Origin: Pyropia yezoensis
Lineage: Eukaryota; Rhodophyta; Bangiophyceae; Bangiales; Bangiaceae
Assembly (NCBI GenBank): GCA_009829735.1
Contig: CM020618.1
Coordinates: 42,670,878 to 42,734,877, forward strand
Reading direction: 5' to 3'
DNA: 64,000 nucleotides
Part shown: positions 1-9,249 of the stretch, piece after piece
How the letters are laid out: the number at the start of each line of letters is the position of its first letter
Position numbering within the stretch: position 1 is the first letter of the stretch
Notes under the pieces: generated by a model
The model's database searches: none
Told to the model about the DNA's origin: nothing
Seen by the model: the letters and a program-made list of their open reading frames with translations, nothing else
Translations under genes and position numbers: made by a program

Positions 1-190
1 GAGTTCCAGCTTGCGTGCCTAGTTGGCAGCTGCCTTTGTTCTGAGAGTGTGTGGGTTAGGGCTGAAGTTAAAAGCGACTCTGCGTACCACTTCGACTTGA
101 AGGACTCTCTTGGCACCGTCACTTGGCCTTCCCTTATGTTGAGGGAGGGCAGTTAGGGTCGATATCATTCCGGGCACAGTACGCCCGGAC

Positions 191-1355
191 CTATTCAGAG
201 AGAAGATCCTCCACGTACTTCCACGTATCATCTTTGGCTTTATAGACGAACCAACGCACCCTCAACATGAGGCGGTTAGTGTTATCCCACCCGTGGTCGA
301 TGAACTTTTCGAACACGTACTCCTGCAGGCCCTGTTTGGTCGCAGATCGCGAAGGCAGGCGCCACGCCTTCAGTGCACGCGCCCACGCCAGGTCGCCTGC
401 AGGAGGTGGTGCAACTTTTACCACGTCCTGTCCGTTTACTGTGCGGATCCCATCATCACTTTCGATGGTAAACCGTCGCCCATCCGTACGAAGGACTTGG
501 TATGGCCCCTTGGTTTGTAACACCAACTTACCCCCAGTTGGGGTGTGTGAGTGGACCAATACCCAGTCACCCTGCTCAGGGACGTGCTTGGCATTACGCC
601 CCTTCTTGTCAAAAGTACGTTTGTAGCGCTTTTGCGCTTTGTCCATCCCAGCCCTCACTTTAGGGATGAGTTTCTCGAGCCTAGAGCCGAACTCCACCTT
701 ACTCTCAGTAGGAGTAGGTGTACTGCCATTGGCCTCCCTAGTTGTGAGCGGCCGCCGTACGGCAATAGACCGCACACGGCGGGGGGTCACAAAAGCGAGG
801 GGTACTTCCCCGGTAGATGAGTGAACCTGCGAATTGTAGGCAGTGGTAAGAATAGAAATGTATTGGTCCCACGTTTTCTCGTGCTCACTCACATAGTGGC
901 GCAGCTGCCGAACAATAGTTTTGTTGAAGCGCTCCACCTGCCCATTAGTTTGTGGGTGGTAGGGGGTGGCATAGTTTGCCTGAATCCCCCTCCTCAAGAG
1001 GAGGCCATCGTCTCCGACGAAGAATCGTGACTTTGCGACGGTGTCCAGCGCCTCCCTCTGCGACTTGCAGAAGGGATGTTCGACCTGGGGAATACTCCTT
1101 GGAGCGTGACGGACACAAACTGCGGTCCGATCTCTGAAAAGGTCCTGTCAGGGGTGCTACACGCAGAGGTAGTGCGGGACATCTCCACGCACCACTTGTG
1201 CATACAACAACCCATCCACATGCGTCACTTTCATAAGGGCCAGTAGTACCTGGTCCTCAGGACCTGTTGTAGTGTACTAGACCCGAGATATACACCCCAG
1301 GGGCGCTACGCTCCCGATCAAAGATACTTTCCTTGAGGGTGGCGCGGGTAAGAAC
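191..1355 (-). pseudogene. Integrase/chromodomain remnant with shuffled blocks
   Basis: From 997 down to 191 an open frame of 268 residues encodes the end of the integrase core (the motif around GQVERFNK carries the last acidic residue of DDE), the GPY/F-like segment GPYQVLRTDGR and a C-terminal chromodomain-like stretch. It is nearly identical to residues from about 1045 on in the intact pol at 9246-13229. Upstream the order is broken. Positions 1180-1355 match the HHCC zinc-finger region (11890-12060 reversed), 1080-1180 match the core around the DNGAQF motif (12270-12355), and about 1000-1075 match a segment that lies before both in the intact copy (11765-11860). A junction near 990 then fuses that segment straight to the ANYATPYHPQTNG block. 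It cannot encode a working polymerase. Confidence 0.85.
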
Positions 1356-1359
1356 TTGT

Positions 1360-1850
1360 TACGACCCCTGTCACAGGCTCGAGCCCATCACCGACGAGTG
1401 AAGGTCCGCCGTCCTCCACCCGCCTAGTTGGCGATGGCTCTACGCCGAACTTGAATCCAACCCGAGTGGATCTCGCGGGGACAAGCCTCTCACCTTCGGA
1501 CGTTCCCTTTGAGTGTACCAACCGGTGGCCGGAGTGCGAACCACCGGTCCGAGGAAGACCCTTAGGGTAAGCACCCGAGTTTGTCGGGGTGGCTTACCGC
1601 CCGCACCGATACCCACGGCCCTACTGGCTGGAGTGCCTCTAGCACCTCCGCGACCCCAGGTACACCCTGTGTCTGGCCAGTAATCAAAGGCGCCGGAGTA
1701 AAGTCGTCACCGGAGAGTTTCCCGAACGTCGGGGGGTCCGATGCAGCCGAGTTGGCTAACGATCCACACGACACAGTCCAAGACCACCGTTCCTCTGAGA
1801 CAGAGGGCCCCCTACACCCGGGTGCACCCGGAGGTAAAGTTAACCTCTGT
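1360..1850 (-). pseudogene. gag N-terminus and leader remnant of the GypB-family relic
   Basis: The minus strand here aligns with the leader and first part of gag of GypB (plus strand 7200-7700). Shared stretches include the block around the TGGCGATGGCTC-like segment near 1430 and the sequence just after the primer-binding site near 1800-1850. The frame is interrupted and the stretch ends at the jump into pol sequence at about 1355, so nothing functional can be made. It matters because it shows that the relic kept its 5' internal end and primer-binding site while losing the middle of the element. Confidence 0.7.
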
Positions 1851-1864
1851 CCCCTGCTGCTCCA

Positions 1865-2435
1865 TGTGGTATAAAACTCGACCCTGTCAGACACGTGTCA
1901 ATATCCCTCGGGGGAAAGGGACTGGTAACACAGAAAGGGAAACTACGAGAGTGGTATGCCTGTTGCCTCACGTGCCTGCTCGCAGGGCAAACAGATACGC
2001 CCGGTAGTGCACACGGAGAAGAGGAAAGCAAACGCGCAGTTGTCTTTTTCCTGAGGGCGCGGGCCAAGGGCGCCTCGCTGTCCCTCTTAACGTGCATCTG
2101 GGGGAGCCTCGGCACGTTGGCCCGGTAGCCCCCCCATAACCCCGAGTGGCCCCGACCCGAGTCTAACCTCGTCAGGTCGGGGGCCACTATCACTACTAAT
2201 TCTATTCCCACTCACTAATCTCACACTCAAATTCACTCAAATCAAGTCCCTCACAAGTATGCAAAAACCCATCAGAAATGGCTCTCTCAGGTGTGGATAG
2301 CGTAGTGCACCGCATCCCAGTGCCGGGCACGGGCCACGGCCGCCTGCCATCACCACACGGCGGGCGTGTTCTGGCACCTTGTGCCCTCTGGTTGCAGTCC
2401 CGGGTCGGCGCCAAGTCGGGGCCAGGGATGCTACA
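1865..2435 (-). repeat. GypA 3' LTR
   Basis: About 570 bp that match 19141-19719 almost throughout, in the same orientation. On the element's strand it begins TGTAGCATCCC at 2435 and ends ...ACCACA at 1865, giving the expected TG...CA ends. A TATA-like ggtataaaa lies at 1869-1877. The LTR directly abuts the primer-binding site of the relic at 1-1864, so it serves as 3' LTR of GypA and 5' LTR of that relic at once. Confidence 0.85.
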
Positions 2436-2450
2436 TAGCTCCCTCCCTAG
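2436..2450 (-). other. GypA polypurine tract
   Basis: The minus strand reads ctagggagggagcta immediately before the 3' LTR start TGTAGC. The same layout (purine run, short spacer, TGTAGC) is seen in the TRIM element and in the element at the right edge of the window. Confidence 0.7.
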
Positions 2451-2487
2451 TCCGGCACGTCCTCGGGCCGAACCAGGTGCCGCCGTG

Positions 2488-3272
2488 CACAGCCTCGAGC
2501 ACGTCCACACCGGTGCCGAGGTCGAGCGTCTTCACCCCGGTCACCATCACCTGCTCCGATTCTGTCCCGGTGCTTCAAGCTCCTCCGGCACCGCGCTTGT
2601 CTGCAGCGAGTCTGGGCGTGGCCTTGCGGTGGCCGACTACTCCGGCCGTTCTGCCTCGGGCGCCTTCTTCAAACGTCAGTGGCCCTGTGCCTCCTCTTGA
2701 GTTTGGGTCTCCGGTTTCTGGGGCTGTTGTGGACCGTCCGGTAGTGGCATCCTCGGGGCGATTCGAGATCCCGGCGCCGACTCTACGCCTTACCCGCTTC
2801 CGGGTGCCTGACTGGTACCTGAACCAAGGTGGCCCGACATGCGACCAGTACAACGTCGGTATGATTGAAGACCAGCTGGGTCGTCTTCCTGTGCAGGTTG
2901 AAGGCGTCGGGTCTTCCCTGGTGCTGGGTACTTACGCCAGCGTCTTGAACAACGTGGTTGACCGGGTGTTTGCTTGCGCTGACAGCGGCCAGATGTCGGA
3001 CAGCCCGGTGGTTTTGCGAACTCCTGGCGACTTTGACGCGGCATGGCTTGGCCCAGCAGTGGTCAGAGACCTTCACTGGCTTCCAGGGGCGCCGACAGGC
3101 ATATCTGGATGAGCGGGAGCGCCCGGCCACTACCAGTACTACTCGGATGGCGTCATACATAGAAGCGCCGCGCCCACCGCACTACGTCGTCCCGCCTTCC
3201 TCCGGTTCCCGTCGTGCCGCGGAGGCAGCGCTGGAGGACGCTCCCGCGGCGCAGCGTCCGCGCCGGGAGTAG
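2488..3272 (+). pseudogene. Opposite-strand accessory reading frame of GypA, frameshifted
   Basis: Between the end of pol and the 3' LTR, the plus strand, which is antisense to GypA, holds a long frame. It is open to 3112 (Pro/Ser/Val-rich first half, then a more globular part with VPDWYLNQGGPTCDQYNVG near 2800). Coding character then continues in a second frame that ends at 3272 (RRAAEAALEDAPAAQRPRRE). The switch near 3060-3090 looks like a one-base frameshift; no clear ATG start is seen, because the open frame runs back into the LTR without one. I recognise no domain. Its position matches the antisense frame of GypB, so it is probably the same kind of accessory gene, here decayed. Confidence 0.5.
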
Positions 3273-3609
3273 TACTTGGAGGCCAGAAGGGTGAGAGTCT
3301 TGGGAGAAGCGAGGAGGGAAGAGGCGGAGAGAAGGGTTGCTCGAGCGGGTGCTTGTTTTTCTTGATTGTTCCATGCTTGCATTGCGTGTTTTTCTTGATA
3401 TACCCGTTCCCTTCTTCTTAATCCTCTTGTTCCGCGTCCGTTGCGGGTGAGCTCGGCTCGTTCTGAGGGTCTTGATCAGCCCCGTCCTCCTGGTCCTCCT
3501 CCTCCTCCGATTCCAGGATCTTGCCGGCTTTGGCCACTGGAGTCCCCTCAATCCCGTTCCGTCGCGTGTAGGCGCAGACGTCCGCGATAGGTAACCGGTT
3601 TGAGGGTTC

Positions 3610-6600
3610 CTAGGTATCATATGCCGGGTTAAAACCGAACCAGCGTACTCGCAGGTACAAGCGCCCGTCTCTCCAGGCGTGGTCGACAAACTTGACGTCG
3701 ACATATTCTCGGCCTTCTTCTTGGGATAGCCAGGGTACCGCGGCCCGCTTGCGCCGGGTCAAGTCCCGTTTGCTTCGCGGTGGAGCTCGGGTGACATGAT
3801 CGCTGCTCACCTGGTACGGGGAGCCATCCACGTCTAGAAGGAAGGTCCAGCCATCCGTATTCAGGATCTCATAAGGTCCATCCGTCTTAGAGTCCCGCTT
3901 CCCCCGGGTCTTGCTATGGGTGTCCACAAAAACCCAGTCGCCACCACCCAGTTCCTTGTTCTTTTCCCGGACTGCCTTGTCATAGTCCCGCTTGTATCGT
4001 TCTTGGGTCTTTGAGATTGACTCCTTGACTCTTGGGAGCAGGAGCTTCAGTTGTTCCAGGAACTCATCCTTGGCCTTGGGACCTGACTTCAGTGCAGGCT
4101 GGAGACCATCTGGTATTCTTTCCAGGGAGAAGTTGGTCAGCCGCCTTGGGGTGACAAAGTCGAGTGGAGCAACTCCCGTTGTCCGGTGAACTCGGGAGTT
4201 GTAGGCTAGAGTGAGGACAGCCAGGAGCTCGTCCCAGTCTTCTTGGTGCTCCTCCACGTAGTGCCGTAGCATGTCCACCAGGGTCCGGTTGAATCGTTCC
4301 ACCTGGCCGTTCGTTTGTGGGTAATAATTCGTGGTGAACAAGTTCTTGACACCCATCAGGTCACAGACTCCTTGGAAGAACAGGGATGCAAACTGGGGGC
4401 CATTGTCTGTTAAGACGGAGTCTGGAGGGCCGTAGGCAGCTATCCGGTACTCGCAGAAGGCTGACGTGACATCCAGAGCCGTAATGGTCCTCAGCGGGAT
4501 CGCTCGAGTGAACTTGGAGAACCAGTCACAAATGATGAGCAGGTGTATATTGCCGCTGGATGTTTCAGGTAGGGGCCCCAGGATGTCCATGCTTAAGCTT
4601 GCAAAGGGCTCCGCCGCAGGGAATAGGGGTAGCTTGGAAGTCTTCTTCCTCTGGGACAACCGGTTCCTTGCACAAGAAACACGAGCCTCCAGGTGCTTGT
4701 GGACGTCGCTGGCCATGGTTTTCCAGTAGTAATGTCGTCGCATTGAAGCATATATCCGATTGATACCAGGATGTCCGGCCTAGGGAGACGAGTGCTCCAG
4801 GCGTAGGATGTCAGCTCGTAGACTCCGGGGTACTTAGACTTGAGTTGCCCCATCGAAGGGTGACACCCGTTCCAGGAGTCCGTCTGTAGACTCGGAGAAG
4901 CGACTGTTCCGGTTCAGGTCCATTTGGTGGCGAAGCTCCAAGCATTGAGGATCCGTCAGTTGTGCTTTCAGCATCCGGTGTATGGTTACCGGTTGATGAG
5001 CTTCGGGTTTCTCATACAGGGGAGCATGCCAGCCACGTCCGACATTCGGGAGGATGAAACAAGGTATTTCCAGCGGGATAGGACCGGTGTCGGCTGCAGG
5101 AGTTTCCAGCCGGGACATCGTGTCGGCGCAGTGGTGCTCCCTCCTTGCTCTGGTGCACACCTTCTACTTGAATTCCGAAAGGCGTAAGCGCCACCGGGCG
5201 ACCCGTCCTTGGCTGCTGTTCATACATAGCAGCCACCTTAGGCTGGCGTGGTCCGTCCGGATGAGGAACTCTTGTCCATCAAGATATGCACGTAACAGGA
5301 AGCAAGCCCACACGACCGCCAAGCACTCGCGCTCCGTTGTGGAATAATTCTTCTCGGCTGGAGTCAGGACGCGACTGTAGTAGCCTATCGGGAGGAAGTG
5401 CCCATCAGGTTGCTACTGGAGTAGAGAGCACCCCACCTGGACGCCACAGGCATCAGTCTCCAGGACAAACTGGCCCTCCCGCTTGGGTAACGCCAGTACT
5501 GGAGTGGTGGTCAGGCGCTTCTTGAGCTCTTCGAAGGCCGCGGTCTGCTTCTCGTCGAACACCGGGAGTTGTGCGGGGAGTCTCTTGCTGGTGAGCTTGG
5601 TCAATGGCCGGGAAATCAGGGTATAGTCCCTCACGAACCGGCAGTAGACGTTGCACATACCCAGGAAGCTCTTGAGTTCCGTCTGGGTCTTAGGTTGCCG
5701 TGCATGCCGGAGGGCCTTGATGTTCTTCTCATTGACCCGGAGTTCCCCCGGACTCAGCACGTGTCCCAGGTACTCCACCTCAGTCTCAAACAGGTGGCAC
5801 TTCTCGGCCTTCAGGGTAACTCCAGCCTTGGACAGGAGAGCCAGGACCTCTCGAAGGTGCTCCAGGTGCTCCGCCGGGGTCTTGGAGAAAACGATAATAT
5901 CGTCCAGGTAGACCAAACATGCTCTCCACCTTAGCCCCGACAGGATGATGTCGATGGCTCTCTGAAAGGTTGCCGGAGCATTGGTGAGACCAAAAGGAAG
6001 ACGCTTGCACCGGAATAGGCCCAGGTGGCACGTGAAGGTAGTCTTGTCCTTGTCCTCGTCAGCCAGAGGGATCTGCCAGTAACCGGCATTACAATCCTGC
6101 GTCAAGAACAGGGTGGCATCACCAAGAAAGTCGATGCAATCATCCATCCGGGGTATCGAGTATACATCCTTGACGGTCATCTCGTTCAGGCGCCTGTAGT
6201 CAACGCAGAAACGGAAGTGACCGCCAGGTTTCGGGACGACTACCACCGGGAAGGCCCACTCGCCATCAGACGGCTCGATAACATCCATCTTGAGCATCTT
6301 GTTAACCTGCTTCTCAATCTCATCCCGGCGATGAGGTCCATCCCGGTATGGTTGCAGGTGTACTGGCTTAGCCTCTGGCTTGAGTTGAATCCGGTGTAGA
6401 GTGGCGTCCATCTTGCCCAGCTCTCCAGACCACAGGTGCCGATATTCCTGGAGACGCTTCTCCAGGGCCCCCTTCAAGTCGGGAAGGACATTTTCCTGGT
6501 TGACCTTCGGCATCTCGGATGGTGCTTGATCAGGCTTCGGGGTGACGCTGCTGTCCTGCTCTTGCCTCTGAGGTACGTCTAAGGCCGTTAAGTTGGATGC

Positions 6601-6714
6601 ATGTTCTTGCTGCCGGCTCAAGAGGTCTTTCTTGCTCATAGCACGGGCGGACCCCCGGTAAGGCTCTGCTGTACCAACTCGGGTGCCCTTGGCGAGGGTT
6701 ATTGGCTTCCGGCT
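3610..6714 (-). pseudogene. GypA pol: reverse transcriptase, RNase H, integrase, chromodomain (broken)
   Basis: This is the larger part of GypA pol, downstream of the GypB insertion. In order it shows a linker, reverse transcriptase with the catalytic LVYLDDIIVFS motif near 5900, RNase H (SLLQ...ADTMSRL), the HHCC zinc finger, and an integrase core with D (SMDILGPLP), D (LTDNGPQF) and E (GQVERFNR). A GPY/F-type segment (GPYEILNTDG) and a chromodomain-like end (YVDVKFVDHAW...LRVRWFGF) follow. In-frame stops occur at about 5413 (a CAG-to-TAG type change), 5175, 4834, 4780 and at 3610, where the chromodomain DTW motif reads DT-stop. The decay is by point mutation rather than large deletion, and the chromodomain places the element among chromoviruses. 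Confidence 0.9.
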
Positions 6715-7183
6715 TGTGGCAGTTTTGAACCCCAGGTACGGGGGCAACGCGTGCCATGCAAGGGGCGGCAGGCCACTAGCCTGATCCGTTCCTCCCCCTG
6801 CATTTGGGTCCGTATTCCTTAAGTTTGGGATAGTTAGCTTAGTAGTAAATCCAACTTGGATTTGAGGGTTTTCTGCATTTATCGTCTTGAATTTTCGTGT
6901 GGCCCGGTGGGCAGGTGCTGGGGTGGAAGATTCTGAGTGGCGAGATTCTGAGGGGACCCTGGGGGGATAAGGGGAGGGACAGCGGGGCTTGGCCCTGCGT
7001 CCCCGTCCCGACCAAGAAACTGTTGGATCACACACCATCCTCGTGTTTGTCCGTGGGGGGTTTGCCCCACAGCGGGGACAGAGTGTGTGCGACTTGCACT
7101 TCTTCCGGCTCCCCCGACACGGGAGGCAGCCCTTGTACACCGCCCCAACTTGGGTGTCGTGTGTGCGAGAGGTTTTTGCCACA
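6715..7183 (+). repeat. GypB 5' LTR
   Basis: 469 bp, beginning TGTGGCAGTT and ending TTTTTGCCACA, matching 15910-16378 with about 16 substitutions and no length change. The left flank CGGCT is repeated after the 3' LTR. Confidence 0.95.
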
Positions 7184-7185
7184 TT

Positions 7186-7203
7186 TGGTGGAGCAGCAGG
7201 GGA
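7186..7203 (+). other. GypB primer-binding site
   Basis: TGGTGGAGCAGCAGGGGA lies two bases after the 5' LTR. It would pair with a tRNA ending CCCCUGCUGCUCCACCA. The same 17-18 bases follow the 5' LTRs of GypA and the TRIM, so all three families are primed by the same host tRNA, which I cannot name from this window. Confidence 0.85.
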
Positions 7204-7302
7204 CAGAGGTAAACTTTACCTCCGGGTGCACCCGGGTGTAGGAGGCCCTCTGTCTCAGAGGAACGGTGGACTTGGACCGTGTCATACGGATCGTCAGCCA
7301 AC

Positions 7303-9249
7303 ATGGCTTGCTCGGACCCCCCGTCGTCCGGGGAGTACACGGGTGACGCACGTACTTCAGTGCCTTTGAATACTGGTGAGACACAGGTGGGTTTACCTGG
7401 GGTCGCAGAGGGACTAGAGGTCCCTCAAGCCAGCAGGACTGGAAGTACGGGCGGGCAACAGGCCACCCCGACTCAGTCGGGAGTTCACTCGGGTGACACT
7501 TCTGATGTGGGTGGGCCGAAGTCTGGCCACCGTGTGGTATACTCAACGGGAACGTCCCAAGGGGTGAGGACTGTCCCCGCGGGTTCCACTCGGGTTGGAG
7601 CCAACTTTGGCTTGGAGCCGTCGCCAACTAGGCTTTCGGGGGACGGCGGACCTCCGTTGGTCGGCGATGGGCTCGCGCCCATGCCCCCGGTTGAGACCCC
7701 TGAGGAACGTGGTTACCCCTCAGGTGGACTCCCGGAGGCGGACCGAGACTCAACTGGAGTCGTCAATCCACTCCTCGCGGAAACTGTCCGTCGGGAGGCG
7801 ACCAATGTGTTGCGGCAGACTTTGCCGGACCTGGTGGTCACGATGACGAATACTATTCTGAATCAGATTGTGGCGAGTTTGCCAGATGGCCTTAATGTCC
7901 AGACCGGATTGGGGCTTTGGAGCCCGCAGGCGCAGGAGGAATCCCTACTCACGCCTACCTCTGGTCGCCCCGAACAGGGGGCGACACCTGTGACTCCCAA
8001 CGAGGGAGCCACACCATACTCGGTGGGGCATACGCCCTTCATGGGGGAGTTTCCCCCGGAAACGCCGGCGGCTACACCAAGCGCGCCGCGCCAGACTATG
8101 GGCACTGAGGGTGAACTTACCCCAGTGCCACAGCAGGTGTTCCCTCAACGTGAGGTGCCGCCCAAGATCCAGGTAGCCAACCCGGTCTACCAGAGGATCT
8201 TTGATTGTGAGACCTACGCCCTCCAGAACAAGTCGGTGGCGTATGGTTCTGACCAGGCCCGAGCCATGGGCCGTGCCAAGAAGAGTGCACTTCACTCTTT
8301 TGGGCACAAAGCGGAGTGGGATGGAACTCCCCCCCTCCGTGTCTTTGAGTTCCTACGTCATTTCACAAAAGCCTGTGACGACAATGCCATAAGTGAAGGC
8401 ATGGCTTTTTACATGCTACAGGAGTTTACAAAGGGAGACCTGCGGACAGAGCTTATGTCCGTCATGCCCAGCTCCTGAAGTGGAGGCGCTGGGGAGGTGA
8501 CGTCCTATTTGGAGCTCGTCAACTGGTTGTTGAGGGCCATGGTTGATGAAGCGGCGTTGGCTTCTCAAGTCGAGGAGTTTACGCAAGCCCATCAGGAAGA
8601 GGCGAAGGACGAGTTGTCCTTTGCGGAGCGAGTCCGTAAGCTCAACAATCTTTCTGGGTTCCTTCATCCACAAGCTGTGGTGAGGAGTCGGTTTGTGGAG
8701 GGACTCCATTGGTCAGTCCGGATGGAGACCCGGGAGCATAACACTGCCCGGGCGACCCTGGCGGAGTTGGCTAGGTTCGCCTACCGCAGAGGCGAGACCT
8801 ACCGCAAGTTGCGGGAGAAACAACGCCAGGAGCGTCAAGCCGAGTTGGCAAAGGAACGGGAGGAGGCGCGCCAGGCCAGAGAGATGAGAGAGGCACGCCG
8901 AATCCGCATGGAGAGGGTGGTAGCTGCCGTGGGAACTTCCCAGGGTATCTCTTCGTCTTCCCCAGTTGGGAAGACCCCTCCGGGAACTGATAATCGGTGT
9001 TGGAACTGCAACTCCGATGGACACTGGGCATATGATTGCCCCAAGTGGAGTAAACGCATCCAACAACTTGTTAGGAATGCGAGTAAGAAGTCGGCTACGA
9101 ACGAAGTACGTTTACGCCGCGAGGGTGGGTCTCGACCGGTGGTGGCGGGCGCCACACCCTCGGCGGGGGGGGCGGACACGTCGTCCTCGGACTCGTCGTC
9201 TTCCGCTTCGTCCTCAGATTCGGACGCCAAGTCGGCGGGAAACGAATGA
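7303..9249 (+). CDS. GypB gag polyprotein with one in-frame TGA
   Basis: Gag makes the particle that packages and reverse-transcribes the element RNA. The ATG at 7303 (context AACATGG) is chosen because GypA gag starts in the same context; the frame is open upstream only through a GTG. The N-terminal half is low-complexity and Pro/Thr-rich. A retrotransposon-gag-like helical domain follows from about residue 320, then a charged Arg/Glu-rich helix and a CCHC zinc knuckle C-x2-C-x4-H-x4-C near residue 566 (8998-9039), and an acidic/Ser tail. A TGA at 8476-8478 interrupts the frame inside the capsid-like domain; the same frame resumes at once. The terminal TGA overlaps the pol ATG (ATGA). Unless the TGA is read through, full-length Gag is not made. 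Confidence 0.85.

Larger units (their letters stand above)
1..1864 (-). mobile_element. Rearranged GypB-family chromovirus relic, cut by window edge
   Basis: This stretch is a minus-strand relic of the same Ty3/gypsy family as the element at 6715-16378. Positions 1-190 match the 3' end of that element's pol and the sequence after it (13160-13350 reversed). Positions 1318-1850 match its leader and gag start (7190-7700 reversed), ending in the primer-binding site read as TGGAGCAGCAGGGGA on the minus strand. Between these ends most of gag, protease and reverse transcriptase is missing and integrase blocks are out of order. Instead of a GypB LTR, the primer-binding site is joined directly to the LTR at 1865-2435 that belongs to GypA. 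The element's own 3' LTR would lie before position 1. Confidence 0.8.

Noticed and set aside
6715..7182. The first 150 residues of the frame ending at 5413 as part of pol
   Set aside because: They are an antisense reading of the GypB 5' LTR; the same sequence occurs in the 3' LTR.
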